A DNA stretch of 64,000 bases, taken from Carnobacterium divergens (GTDB lineage: Bacteria; Bacillota; Bacilli; Lactobacillales; Carnobacteriaceae). The DNA lies in the NCBI RefSeq assembly GCF_900258435.1, contig NZ_LT992558.1, positions 2,557,889 to 2,621,888 of the forward strand, read 5' to 3'. Each line of letters opens with the position of its first letter. The first letter of the stretch is position 1. The notes under the pieces were generated by a model. The model was not told the DNA's origin and ran no database searches. It was given only the letters and a program-made list of their open reading frames with translations. The position numbers were made by a program, and so were the translations under genes. This document shows, piece after piece, positions 53,485-62,421 of the stretch.

Positions 53485-54240
53485 ATGAAATTGATTTCAT
53501 GGAACGTCAACGGGTTACGTGCTGTCGTCAAAAAAGGCTTTGTTGATATTTTTAATACACTTGATGCTGATTTTTTCTGCTTACAAGAAACAAAACTTCA
53601 AGAAGGACAAATTGATTTGGACTTACCAGGCTATTTCCAATATTGGAACTATGCGGTTAAAAAAGGCTATTCAGGAACTGCCATTTTCACCAAACGTGAA
53701 CCTTTAGAAGTTTTTTACGGCTTAGGAAAAGAAGAACATGATCAAGAGGGACGCGTTATCACACTGCGTTATTCTGACTATTATGTGGTAACTGTCTATA
53801 CGCCTAATTCACAAAACGAACTCAAACGCTTAGATTATCGCATGACGTGGGAAGAAGATTTTTTAGCATACTTATTAACCTTAGATCAAGACAAACCCGT
53901 TATTATGTGTGGCGATTTAAATGTAGCCCACGAAAACATTGATTTAAAAAATTGGAAAACCAATCGAAAAAATGCTGGATTTTCTGATGAAGAACGTCAA
54001 AAATTCACTGATTTTTTAAACGAAGGATTTATTGACACATTCCGTTATTTTTATCCAGATTTAGAGGGCGCTTATTCTTGGTGGAGCTATCGCTTCAATG
54101 CAAGGGCAAACAACGCCGGATGGCGCATCGATTATTTCTGTGTCTCTGAAAAGCTAAAATCACAATTAATTGCGGCAAAAATCCACCATGACATTCTGGG
54201 TAGCGACCATTGTCCTGTTGAATTGGAAATTGACTTATAA
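53485..54240 (+). CDS. exoA: Exodeoxyribonuclease III / AP endonuclease
   Basis: 251 residues of the Xth family. [10 protein letters not shown] (3-12), CLQETKLQ (about 33-40), [13 protein letters not shown] (about 145-157) and [11 protein letters not shown] at the C-terminus give the metal and catalytic residues (Asn7, Glu36, Asp147, Asn149, Asp242, His243). Cuts at abasic sites in DNA base-excision repair. ATG 53485 follows AAAGAGGTGCC. Monocistronic. Confidence 0.96.
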   Translation: MKLISWNVNGLRAVVKKGFVDIFNTLDADFFCLQETKLQEGQIDLDLPGYFQYWNYAVKKGYSGTAIFTKREPLEVFYGLGKEEHDQEGRVITLRYSDYYVVTVYTPNSQNELKRLDYRMTWEEDFLAYLLTLDQDKPVIMCGDLNVAHENIDLKNWKTNRKNAGFSDEERQKFTDFLNEGFIDTFRYFYPDLEGAYSWWSYRFNARANNAGWRIDYFCVSEKLKSQLIAAKIHHDILGSDHCPVELEIDL

Positions 54241-54277
54241 AAATAAGATTTGAGAAATCTCTCGAATCTTATTTTTA
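54241..54277 (+). terminator. Terminator of exoA
   Basis: Stem AAAATAAGATTTGAGA/TCTCGAATCTTATTTT with one mismatch, T-rich tail. The next ~240 bases up to the ATPase hold only its promoter region. Confidence 0.75.
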
Positions 54278-54519
54278 TAACTATCGTTTGCTTTTAATCC
54301 ATTAACCTATTTTTTATCTGTACACTATTCCTTACTAACTAAGGAATATAGCTTGTTTCTACTGCTTTTATATGATAGTATTTCTTATGCGGTAAAAATA
54401 ATACGATTGATAATTAGAAACTAATTGTTTGGATTATTTTTCGATTAACTCGATGATTTTACGTAAGCTTTTTATTTATCAGTACAAACCAAAATATTAT
54501 TTTTGAAAGGGTGTCCCAT

Positions 54520-57153
54520 TTGTCATTTTATCAACAAGATGAGGAAAAAATATTAAAAGATCTAACTAGTTCTATTGACGGACTACAAAATAGCGAGGTT
54601 AAAAAACGTCAAGAAAAAGATGGTTTCAATGAACTAAAAACTAAAACAACTGATTCTGCTTTAAAATTATTTCTAGGTACATTCAAGGATGCCATGGTCA
54701 TCGTCTTACTAATTGTAGCGGTCATTCAAATGGCACTTGGAGATGTAATGGAGTCTTTGATTATTTTTGCAGTACTGATGGTTAATTCAATTGTAAGTGT
54801 GATTCAAACAAAGAAAGCTGAAGGTTCACTAGATGCTTTAAAACAACTATCCGCTCCTCTTGCAAAAGTCGTACGTAATGGCGTTAAAGAAGTTATTCCT
54901 GCTAGAGAAATCGTAGTTGGTGATATTGTTCTTCTAGATGCTGGCGATTATGTACCTGCAGACGGTCGCTTGTTAGAATCCGGTTCTTTGCGTGTGGATG
55001 AAGGCATGCTGACAGGTGAATCTGTTCCCGTCGAAAAAGACACTAAAACAATTGAAGGTGAAGTGCCATTAGGCGACCGCTTTAATATGGTTTATAGTGG
55101 TTCAATGGTCGTTTATGGTCGTGGACTTTTCGTTGTAACCGGTACTGCTAATAATACCGAGATTGGTAAAGTTGCAAGTCTGCTTGATAGCGCTAGTAAT
55201 AAAGCTACTCCTCTACAAGTTAAATTAGATGCTTTTAGTAAAAAATTAGGGGTTGGCATTTTAGTTTTATGTGTTTTGATTTTTGCCATCCAAGCTGTTC
55301 GTATTTATCTTGGTGAGCCAAAAGATTTAACAACTGAAATCATCCATGCCTTTATGTTTGCTGTTGCCGTAGCTGTTGCAGCGATTCCTGAAGCATTGCA
55401 ATCGATTGTTACGATTGTTCTTTCAGTCGGTACTAATAAAATGGCCAAAAAACATGCGATTATTCGTAAGTTACCTGCTGTTGAAACATTAGGCTCAACT
55501 AGTGTCATTTGTACAGATAAAACAGGAACTCTAACTCAAAATAAAATGACTGTCGTAGATTATTATTTACCAAATGGTCAAACAGGTGATTTCAACGCTG
55601 ATCCTACTTCGTGGTCTATTTCAGAAAATCGTTTAATCGAAATTGCGGTTTTATGTAATGACTCTGGTATCAGTGAAGAAGGTCAAGAAATTGGAGACCC
55701 CACAGAGGTAGCCTTAATTGCATACAGCAATAAATTGAATTTACCTTACCAAAACTTACGTTCAAAATTCCCTCGTGAAGATGAATTGCCTTTTGATTCA
55801 GATCGTAAATTGATGTCCACTATTCATACGATTGACAACGAACGCGTTTTATTGACTAAAGGTGGACCTGACGTGGTCTTTAATCGTTGTACTAGTGTCT
55901 TATTAGACGGCGAAGTAGTGCCTTTGACAGATGAATTATTAACTCGTTTTTCAACACAAAATGAAGAATTTTCAAATCGTGCGTTGCGTGTCTTAGCTTA
56001 TGCTTACAAACCGTTCAGCAAAGACAATACTTTAGATGCAGATGCCGAACACGACTTAATCTTAGTTGGGATTACGGCAATGATTGATCCTCCTCGTGAA
56101 GCCGTTTATGCAGCGATTGACGAAGCGAATAAAGCCGGTATCCACACCGTTATGATTACAGGTGACCATAAAACGACTGCTAAAGCAATTGGACGTGAAA
56201 TTGGTTTAATGGCAGAGGATGATATCGCCTTAACAGGTCAAGAATTAGATGCTTTATCTGATGATGAATTGGATGCTAAATTAGAAAAAATTTCTGTCTA
56301 TGCCCGTGTTTCTCCTGAAAACAAAATCAGAATTGTTCGTGCTTGGCAGAAAAAAGGCAATATCACTGCAATGACTGGTGATGGCGTGAACGACGCTCCT
56401 GCTTTAAAACAAGCGGACATCGGAATTGCAATGGGTAGTGGAACAGACGTTGCTAAGGACGCTGCAGCAATGGTGTTAACAGATGATAACTTTGTTTCCA
56501 TTATCAGTGCTGTTGAAGTTGGACGTAATGTCTTTGATAACATCAAAAAAGCCATTGCCTATCTATTTGCAGGAAACTTAGGGGCTATTATTGCAATCAT
56601 TGCGGCTTTAGTAATGGATTGGGTGAACCCGTTTACTGCTCTTCAACTTCTATTTATTAACTTAGTAAATGATTCCTTACCTGCAATTGCACTAGGAATG
56701 GAAAAAGCTGAGCCTGACGTAATGGACCGTAAGCCAAGAGATGTAAATGAAGGCATCTTTGCTGGGGACACCTTAAAATCTGTCCTTTATCGTGGTATTT
56801 TGATTGGGATTGCCGTAATTATTTCACAATACATTGGACTAAGTTATTCCAATGAAATGAGTATCGCAATGGCCTTTACAACCTTGATTTTAGCAAGAAC
56901 GTTACAAACTTTTGCAGCACGTTCAAATACTCAAACAGCTTTTGGTGCTGGTTTCTTCAGTAACAAATATGTATTATTAGCAGTTGGTGTTTGTTCGGTA
57001 CTTTACGCCTTTACTGTCTTGCCAGGTGTTCGTGAAATCTTCTCTATTCCAGCGAACTTTGGTTGGGATCAATGGCTTGTTGCTGCTGGTCTTGCACTTG
57101 GAGCTGTCATTTTAATGGAAATTACAAAAATCATTACAAATAAACTTAAATAA
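54520..57153 (+). CDS. Calcium-transporting P-type ATPase (type II)
   Basis: 877 residues from TTG 54520 (GAAAGGG 9 bases upstream); GTG 54511 is an alternative in frame. The phosphorylation motif DKTGTLT is near 336-342, TGES of the actuator near 171, the ion-site helix M4 AAIPEALQSIV near 290, and TGDGVNDAP near 620. N-terminal autoregulatory segment and about 10 membrane helices, ending EITKIITNKLK. The PEAL motif fits prokaryotic Ca2+ pumps similar to LMCA1. Exports Ca2+ from the cell. Monocistronic. Confidence 0.93.
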   Translation: MSFYQQDEEKILKDLTSSIDGLQNSEVKKRQEKDGFNELKTKTTDSALKLFLGTFKDAMVIVLLIVAVIQMALGDVMESLIIFAVLMVNSIVSVIQTKKAEGSLDALKQLSAPLAKVVRNGVKEVIPAREIVVGDIVLLDAGDYVPADGRLLESGSLRVDEGMLTGESVPVEKDTKTIEGEVPLGDRFNMVYSGSMVVYGRGLFVVTGTANNTEIGKVASLLDSASNKATPLQVKLDAFSKKLGVGILVLCVLIFAIQAVRIYLGEPKDLTTEIIHAFMFAVAVAVAAIPEALQSIVTIVLSVGTNKMAKKHAIIRKLPAVETLGSTSVICTDKTGTLTQNKMTVVDYYLPNGQTGDFNADPTSWSISENRLIEIAVLCNDSGISEEGQEIGDPTEVALIAYSNKLNLPYQNLRSKFPREDELPFDSDRKLMSTIHTIDNERVLLTKGGPDVVFNRCTSVLLDGEVVPLTDELLTRFSTQNEEFSNRALRVLAYAYKPFSKDNTLDADAEHDLILVGITAMIDPPREAVYAAIDEANKAGIHTVMITGDHKTTAKAIGREIGLMAEDDIALTGQELDALSDDELDAKLEKISVYARVSPENKIRIVRAWQKKGNITAMTGDGVNDAPALKQADIGIAMGSGTDVAKDAAAMVLTDDNFVSIISAVEVGRNVFDNIKKAIAYLFAGNLGAIIAIIAALVMDWVNPFTALQLLFINLVNDSLPAIALGMEKAEPDVMDRKPRDVNEGIFAGDTLKSVLYRGILIGIAVIISQYIGLSYSNEMSIAMAFTTLILARTLQTFAARSNTQTAFGAGFFSNKYVLLAVGVCSVLYAFTVLPGVREIFSIPANFGWDQWLVAAGLALGAVILMEITKIITNKLK

Positions 57154-57192
57154 AAAAATCCTGTTCGTGAAATTTCACGAACAGGATTTTTT
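57152..57192. terminator. Bidirectional terminator
   Basis: Perfect ~20-bp stem based on AAAAAAATCCTGTTCGTGAA and its complement, T-runs on both strands. Shared by the ATPase and GH4 genes. Confidence 0.9.
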
Positions 57193-57193
57193 T

Positions 57194-58588
57194 TTAATTA
57201 CTTTCCATTAGATGAGAAACATACGCTACTGTTTCAGGTTGTGTTGCTTCAATTTCATTAATTTTTTCAGCAAATTGTGGCAAATGTTCCTTATGGGCAA
57301 CTAATAATTCATCCAATAATGTTTTAGCCATCGCTCCACCTGGTACTAAAGGATTCACTGTAAAGGCATGTAACGCTGCGCCATAATCGCCATCAATCGC
57401 GGCACGAATAACAGTTTCTTCCATCCCTTTCATCATCTGAATAATGCCTCTTGCCGCTGGTGGGAACGCGCCCCAGTTGTAAGGCTCTGGTCCGTGACTT
57501 GTAACGGGTCCCGATACTTCAACAATACAATCATATGGTAAATCTGTAATCGTTCCATTATTAGCTGTTGAAACAACCATATCTGTACGTTTGTCATTTT
57601 GAATCGAAGCAATCAGTTCACAAGCAGCATCACTATAGTGAGTCCCCCCACGTTCTTCTAATTCTTTCGGTTTATAATCTAAATTGGGATCTTTATAAAG
57701 TTCAAATAAACGAGCCTCTGTTGCTTTGACCACTTGTGCTCTTGTCTCACCCTTTTTAAATTCTTCAATTGAATGCGCTAACATTTCGTCTTCAATATAG
57801 TAATAACGATGATAGCCACATGGCAACATCCCTAAATCTTTAATTTGTTCATAATGGAATGGCACGTTGTGAATGTTTTTTAAATGACTTTCCGTTTCAC
57901 TTTGCGGTCCATAAATCAGATCAATCAATTCAGCTGTCCGTTCTTTTCCTGTTTTATCCCAAACACGATGCCAATGGAAATGATTAATTCCTGCAAATTT
58001 AAAGAACAACTCATCTTCTGGTAAATTTAATTTTTCAGCAGCTTGTTTACGATGTCCAATCGGAACATTACATAAGCCAGCTGTTTTTTTCCATCCACCA
58101 TGCTTAATTGCTGCTTCTGTCACCATTCCAGCTGGATTTGTAAAGTTTACCAACCATGCGTCTGGACATAATTCTTCCATATCTTTAATAATATCTAGAA
58201 TCACTGGAATCGTTCTAAAGGCTTTGAACATTCCACCCGCGCCATTGGTTTCTTGACCTAAAACACCATGAGATAAAGGAATTCGTTCATCTTTGATTCG
58301 AGCATTTAATAACCCCACACGGAATTGTGTTGAAACATAATCGGCATCTTTTAAAGCTTCACGACGGTTTAATGTTAAATGAACGGTCCAAGGAAGCCCC
58401 GCTGCTTTTACCATCCGTTTAGCCATCTCACCAACAATTGCAAGCTTTTCTTTGCCTTCTTCAATATCTACAAGCCAAATTTCTTTAATGGGTAATTCAT
58501 CTTTACGTTTAATATACCCTTCAATCAATTCTGGTGTATAACTTGAACCGCCACCAATAGTTACAATCTTCAATGCATCTCTTGTCAT
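57194..58588 (-). CDS. 6-phospho-glucosidase, glycoside hydrolase family 4
   Basis: 464 residues. The NAD-binding start KIVTIGGGSSYTPELIEG (7-24), NFTNPAGMVTEA (about 147-158), the metal-binding CNVPIGH near 170 and NHFHW near 200 match GH4, whose members use NAD+ and Mn2+. The closest pattern is 6-phospho-beta-glucosidase of the LicH/CelF type. No PTS genes lie next to it, so the sugar must come in by a distant transporter. ATG 58588 follows AGGAGGATT. The promoter has a palindrome in its spacer and a cre-like site after it. Confidence 0.93.
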   Translation of the reverse strand: MTRDALKIVTIGGGSSYTPELIEGYIKRKDELPIKEIWLVDIEEGKEKLAIVGEMAKRMVKAAGLPWTVHLTLNRREALKDADYVSTQFRVGLLNARIKDERIPLSHGVLGQETNGAGGMFKAFRTIPVILDIIKDMEELCPDAWLVNFTNPAGMVTEAAIKHGGWKKTAGLCNVPIGHRKQAAEKLNLPEDELFFKFAGINHFHWHRVWDKTGKERTAELIDLIYGPQSETESHLKNIHNVPFHYEQIKDLGMLPCGYHRYYYIEDEMLAHSIEEFKKGETRAQVVKATEARLFELYKDPNLDYKPKELEERGGTHYSDAACELIASIQNDKRTDMVVSTANNGTITDLPYDCIVEVSGPVTSHGPEPYNWGAFPPAARGIIQMMKGMEETVIRAAIDGDYGAALHAFTVNPLVPGGAMAKTLLDELLVAHKEHLPQFAEKINEIEATQPETVAYVSHLMESN

Positions 58589-58603
58589 AAAAATCCTCCT
58601 ATT

Positions 58604-58619
58604 ATTAAAGCGTTTTCTT
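58604..58619. promoter_or_regulatory. cre-like site in the GH4 leader
   Basis: ATTAAAGCGTTTTCTT matches the CcpA consensus WTGNAANCGNWNNCWW at all but one fixed position. It lies just downstream of the promoter at 58632-58660, a repressing position. Confidence 0.5.
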
Positions 58620-58631
58620 TCCTGTCTCTAC

Positions 58632-58660
58632 TATAATCTGTGTAATGCATTACATGTCAA
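58632..58660 (-). promoter_or_regulatory. GH4 promoter with internal palindromic operator
   Basis: Minus strand: TTGACA (58655-58660), 17-bp spacer, ATTATA (58632-58637). The spacer contains the perfect palindrome TGTAATGCATTACA at 58641-58654, likely a repressor site. Confidence 0.65.
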
Positions 58661-58760
58661 GGAACATTTCAAATAAAATTTTTTTAGGATTTCACTTTAC
58701 AAAAGGAACGTTTGTTCGTATAATGGTTTTAACTATTTTAACTCGTTAGGAGGAACTCAT

Positions 58761-59063
58761 ATGAAAACCTATCAAATCCACGGGAAAGTTATTTCGGATA
58801 TCAAAATTATCAGTACTTCAACTGGTACGCCTTTTGCTCGTTTTACTTTGGAGCATAAAGATAAACCTTATAATTGCTTGATTGCTGGACAAAAAGCCTT
58901 TAACTTTCTATATGAAGTGAAAAATGGAAGTTTTTTGCTACTAGAAGTTCTTCCTAACGAACGAAAACAATTAGTTGTTAAGCAGTATCAACTTAAACAA
59001 AAATTAACTACCTCATTTCAATATAAAGGTTTACACTATCCTCATAAGAAATTTAACCGCTAG
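58761..59063 (+). CDS. Short SSB-like OB-fold protein
   Basis: 100 residues. IHGKVISDIKIISTSTGTPFARFTLEH and NCLIAGQKAFNFLYEVKNGSFLLLE follow the strand order of single-stranded DNA-binding proteins (residues about 6-63) but with shortened loops and no acidic C-terminal tail; it ends basic (HYPHKKFNR). Probably a paralogue rather than the replication SSB. ATG 58761 follows AGGAGG. Next to an epsilon-like exonuclease gene on the same strand, which suggests DNA processing. Confidence 0.65.
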   Translation: MKTYQIHGKVISDIKIISTSTGTPFARFTLEHKDKPYNCLIAGQKAFNFLYEVKNGSFLLLEVLPNERKQLVVKQYQLKQKLTTSFQYKGLHYPHKKFNR

Positions 59064-59154
59064 ACGTGGTTCTTTTCTTTTTCATAACTAGTATTTTCTT
59101 AGTAAAAAGTTTATACTATTAGGTATGAAAGAAACTTGTTTTGAGGTGAAAAAA

Positions 59155-59688
59155 ATGAATTTTGTTGCACTGGATTTTGAAACAGCTAACCATGAACGAC
59201 ATAGTGCTTGTTCGGTAGCTTTAACAGTGGTTCGTAACAGTCAAATCGTTGACAACTATTACACACTGATTAAACCTGAGACTCCTTTTTTCTGGCGTAA
59301 TGTCCAAGTTCACGGCATCCACGAACGGGATGTGGCAAATGCGCCAAACTTTGCAAAAGTTTGGGACGATATGAAGCCCTGTTTCAAAGAAAACAAATTG
59401 ATTGTTGCTCATAATTTACCTTTTGATCAAGGAGTCTTGAATGGCTGTCTCGACTATTACGAAATTGAACGCCCGCATTTCCAAACACTATGTACCGTTC
59501 AATCAAGTCGTAGACTCTTAACGGAACTACCTAATCATAAGCTAAACACTGTCTGTGATCATTTTGGTATCAACTTAGAAAATCACCACCATGCATTAGA
59601 TGACAGCAATGCTTGTGCGACTATTTTATTGCATTTAGAAAATAATTTTGGCACAGAACCTTTAAAAAAATTAGTAAAACACGTATAA
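59155..59688 (+). CDS. DNA polymerase III epsilon-like 3'-5' exonuclease
   Basis: 177 residues with the DEDDh exonuclease motifs: ALDFETAN (DxE, about 4-11), AHNLPFDQG (about 84-92) and HHALDDSNA with the catalytic His near 150. Stand-alone proofreading-type exonuclease acting on single-stranded DNA. The start chosen is ATG 59155 with GAGGTGAAAAA upstream; an in-frame ATG at 59125 adds 10 unlikely residues. Followed by a strong terminator. Confidence 0.9.
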   Translation: MNFVALDFETANHERHSACSVALTVVRNSQIVDNYYTLIKPETPFFWRNVQVHGIHERDVANAPNFAKVWDDMKPCFKENKLIVAHNLPFDQGVLNGCLDYYEIERPHFQTLCTVQSSRRLLTELPNHKLNTVCDHFGINLENHHHALDDSNACATILLHLENNFGTEPLKKLVKHV

Positions 59689-59726
59689 AAAAAACGACCA
59701 AATCTCAAAGATTTGGTCGTTTTTTT
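59687..59726. terminator. Bidirectional terminator
   Basis: A 17-bp perfect stem AAAAAACGACCAAATCT and complement with CAA-type loop; T-runs both ways. Shared by the exonuclease and the convergent acetyltransferase. Confidence 0.85.
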
Positions 59727-60252
59727 AGGCATCAATCATTTTGCTCATTAGTTGAACATCTAAATATTCCCCATCATCATAGACACCACGTTTTAATAGC
59801 CCCTCTTGCTCAAAGCCCATTTTCTCATAGAGATGAATAGCTCGTTGATTTCGGTCTTGTACCGTCAATTCTAAGCGTCTGATGACCTTTGATTCTTCCG
59901 CCCAAATAATGAGTTCTTCCATCAGCATCGTGCCTAGCCCAAAGCCCCAAAAATCCTTAGAAATTGAGATGCCAATTTCTCCTATATGTTTCATTTTAGG
60001 TTTTGCTTCCGCTTTAACGCTTGCCGTTCCGATTATTTGCTCACCTAGTATGGCTACTAACAATAAATTGTTTTCAGAATTCAAAATGTTTTCAATAAAA
60101 TATTTTTCATCTTCTTCAGATATCGCTAACCCCTCTGCACCATAAGAAAGAAAGCCTGTTTCTGTCGCAACACCTTCTAAAAAGCGCAACACCTCTTTTG
60201 CATCATCTGGAATCGCTTCTCTGATTACAATATCGATTTTTTCTTTTTTCAT
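59725..60252 (-). CDS. GNAT-family N-acetyltransferase
   Basis: 175 residues. Full GNAT fold: REAIPDDAKEVLRFLEGV at the N-terminus, SISKDFWGFGLGTMLMEELI (about 96-115) as the acetyl-CoA loop, and NQRAIHLYEKMGFEQEG. Resembles the ribosomal/peptide-type acetyltransferases, substrate unknown. It begins 21 bases after tsaE and is likely co-transcribed with it, as acetyltransferases often are in the tsaE neighbourhood. Confidence 0.88.
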   Translation of the reverse strand: MKKEKIDIVIREAIPDDAKEVLRFLEGVATETGFLSYGAEGLAISEEDEKYFIENILNSENNLLLVAILGEQIIGTASVKAEAKPKMKHIGEIGISISKDFWGFGLGTMLMEELIIWAEESKVIRRLELTVQDRNQRAIHLYEKMGFEQEGLLKRGVYDDGEYLDVQLMSKMIDA

Positions 60253-60273
60253 CGTGTGTCGCTCCTTTTGGTA

Positions 60274-60741
60274 TCATTTATCTTCAAAATAATTCGCTAC
60301 TATTTGTTCGTACTGTGCTCCCACTGGTTCAAAAACAAGATCTCGTTCCGAAAAAGCTTCTCCCATCGGCACCAATTTAATTTTTAAAAATTCCTTTGGC
60401 AAATCTTCTGGGATAAAGGTCGCCCATTCAACAATCGACACGCCTTCTCCTTGAAAATATTCTTCCAATCCTAACTCATCTCCGCCCACTTCTTCTAAAC
60501 GGTAAACGTCCATATGATAAAGTGGCAATCGACCTGATTGGTATTCTCGAATCAAGGTATACGTTGGACTTTTAATGACTTCTTTAATACCTAAACCTTC
60601 TGCGATGCCTTTAGTAAACGTTGTTTTACCAGCACCAAGATTTCCTTCTAATAAAAGAACACTGCCTTCTTCTAAAAAATCCGCTAAGCTTTTAGCGATT
60701 TCCTTTGTTTCTGCTTCATTTTCCGCATGTTTTGTACGCAT
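60274..60741 (-). CDS. tsaE: tRNA threonylcarbamoyladenosine synthesis ATPase TsaE
   Basis: 155 residues. Walker A LEGNLGAGKTTFTKG (about 34-48), SPTYTLIREY and HMDVYRLE, then VEWATFIPEDLP, all family-typical. It helps TsaB and TsaD in making the t6A modification of tRNAs that read ANN codons. ATG 60741 follows AGGAGCGG. TsaB and TsaD are not in the window; the GNAT gene follows. Confidence 0.94.
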   Translation of the reverse strand: MRTKHAENEAETKEIAKSLADFLEEGSVLLLEGNLGAGKTTFTKGIAEGLGIKEVIKSPTYTLIREYQSGRLPLYHMDVYRLEEVGGDELGLEEYFQGEGVSIVEWATFIPEDLPKEFLKIKLVPMGEAFSERDLVFEPVGAQYEQIVANYFEDK

Positions 60742-60893
60742 TGGCTCCGCTCCTTTTCAAATGGAGAAACGTAACGTTCTCAATCCTTTAATAAGTAGTA
60801 TAACGAAAGTCTAAAGAAATTTCTATTAACTTCTTTACTATATAAGAAGTTTCTGCTAATAAAAAAGGCCTATTAGAAAATAGACCTTTTCTC

Positions 60894-61325
60894 TTAAAAC
60901 ATCATTTTTGTAATGCGTTCCACAGCTTTCATTAAAGCGCCCGTTGCTTGATCTTGCAGATTTTCTGCTTGATCAAAGGCTGCGATATTAACCTCATGCT
61001 TCGCTACATCGATACTGTCGGTCATTGCTTGACAGCCTTCAACAAATTCTTTGTAAGCTTTTAATAATTGACTATTTACACCCAATAATTTGATTGGTGC
61101 TTTTAAACCTTTTAATTTTGCTTCGATTGCAACGTATTTCTGGGTACCCTCTGCAAAATTTTCTTTGATTGTGTTTAATTCTTCTGTTGAAATAGCAGCT
61201 AAGTCCTTCTTATCTAAGGCTCCACGTAAAACTTCAAAGTATTCACTTAAACGTTCGCCATTATCTTCTGTATCTGTAACTGCTGTATTCACCGTTTGAA
61301 TGTAAAAATTTGGATTTGCTTTCAT
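60894..61325 (-). CDS. Helical hypothetical protein
   Basis: 143 residues, all-helical, no signal or membrane segment. Long amphipathic helices (about 20-50, 60-110, 115-140) with a coiled-coil look. No family recognised. ATG 61325 follows TGAGGGAATTTA, a good ribosome site. Monocistronic between tsaE and a secreted protein. Possibly a cytosolic stress or structural protein; unknown. Confidence 0.7.
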   Translation of the reverse strand: MKANPNFYIQTVNTAVTDTEDNGERLSEYFEVLRGALDKKDLAAISTEELNTIKENFAEGTQKYVAIEAKLKGLKAPIKLLGVNSQLLKAYKEFVEGCQAMTDSIDVAKHEVNIAAFDQAENLQDQATGALMKAVERITKMMF

Positions 61326-61629
61326 TAAATTCCCTCAACATTTCTTTAGTAGTTTTTTTAATCGCTAGATAACATTCATTATACCTTTTAACTGAAATGA
61401 GGTAAATAGAATTTTTTTAAGTTATCTCTAGCTACCTTTATTCATCGATTTCTCCATTTAAATGAACAACTTAAACCACATTTCATTTTTGACTATTTAT
61501 TTTACTTATAAATTACAAACGCGATGATTTTTATCACTATTGTGCTATTTAACTATTATATAAATTATATAAATGATAATATAAAACAGCTTTATGATAA
61601 TTAAATTTATATTAAAAGGAGAAGATATG

Positions 61630-62109
61630 ATGAAAAAAAGTATTTCAGTACTGTGTTTATCTATGATTATTTTAGGAAGTTCAACAATGATTGGTCAAAG
61701 TGTCGGTGCTTCAGAATTACAAGAAAATCAACAAGCAACTGTAAAAAATAATATCACAGAATTAAAGGTTGATTCTTATGTTGGAGAATGGGAACAGGAT
61801 TATTTAGATCCAAACCCTGTCAAAGCTTGGAAAAATAGGGATACAAATCAAGTGGAGATACATGGTAATAGTTTATATAGTGTAGCAGGTATCGTTTTTG
61901 AAAGCCATTTAGATGTAGTTGGAAAACAAACAGGAAAATCCTATTACAGCAAATCAGCAGGTATTTTGGAACAGATTCCTAGCGTAGATATTATTTTAGA
62001 CAACAAAGATATTATTGATGATGAATTAGAAGTTAGCCTCTATGCAGATTGGCAAGGTAACGGACCAATAGAAAGAAGTTATGCGTCTGCTACAATACAC
62101 ATGCAATAA
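61630..62109 (+). CDS. Secreted protein of unknown function
   Basis: 159 residues from ATG 61630 (AGGAG 8 bases upstream; ATG 61627 is equally placed). Signal peptide with core VLCLSMIILGSSTMIG and probable cleavage after SVGA near residue 26. The mature part is beta-rich, including VGEWEQDYLDPNPVKAW, IPSVDIILDNKDI and VSLYADWQGNGPI. It has no Cys and no wall-anchor motif, so it is released. No family recognised. A hairpin follows near 62130-62167. Confidence 0.65.
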   Translation: MKKSISVLCLSMIILGSSTMIGQSVGASELQENQQATVKNNITELKVDSYVGEWEQDYLDPNPVKAWKNRDTNQVEIHGNSLYSVAGIVFESHLDVVGKQTGKSYYSKSAGILEQIPSVDIILDNKDIIDDELEVSLYADWQGNGPIERSYASATIHMQ

Positions 62110-62421
62110 AAAAACTTCTTAGAACTAAAGAGCAATCCTAAAAAATTAATAGTTTAGGTTTTTTTAAAATTTTGATATCCTTAACTATTTTAATTGAGCT
62201 TGGTCAATGATGTGGAATTTGCATCATTTGATTAGCTCTTTTTTCTCGTTCTATCCTTTCTTATTGATCATAAAAAAACGTTTAATACTAACCTCATACA
62301 TAAAGAATTCAGCTAGTGTATAGAAAATAAAATAAAAAAAATAGAGCGAAAGATTCGCTCTATAGAAATTCTACAAGTTTAAGTTTCGTGCATTTAATTA
62401 GCACTATGGGAATACGCTCTT
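62110..62421. other. Gene-free stretch with two terminators
   Basis: 312 bases. A plus-strand hairpin (CCTAAA/TTTAGG near 62136-62160) with T-run for the secreted gene, then A/T-rich DNA with no frame, then a minus-strand terminator for pta at 62338-62363. Nothing else seen. Confidence 0.6.
62338..62363 (-). terminator. pta: Terminator of pta
   Basis: Stem ATAGAGCGA/TCGCTCTAT with a 5-base loop, followed by a long T-rich tract on the minus strand. Confidence 0.75.
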
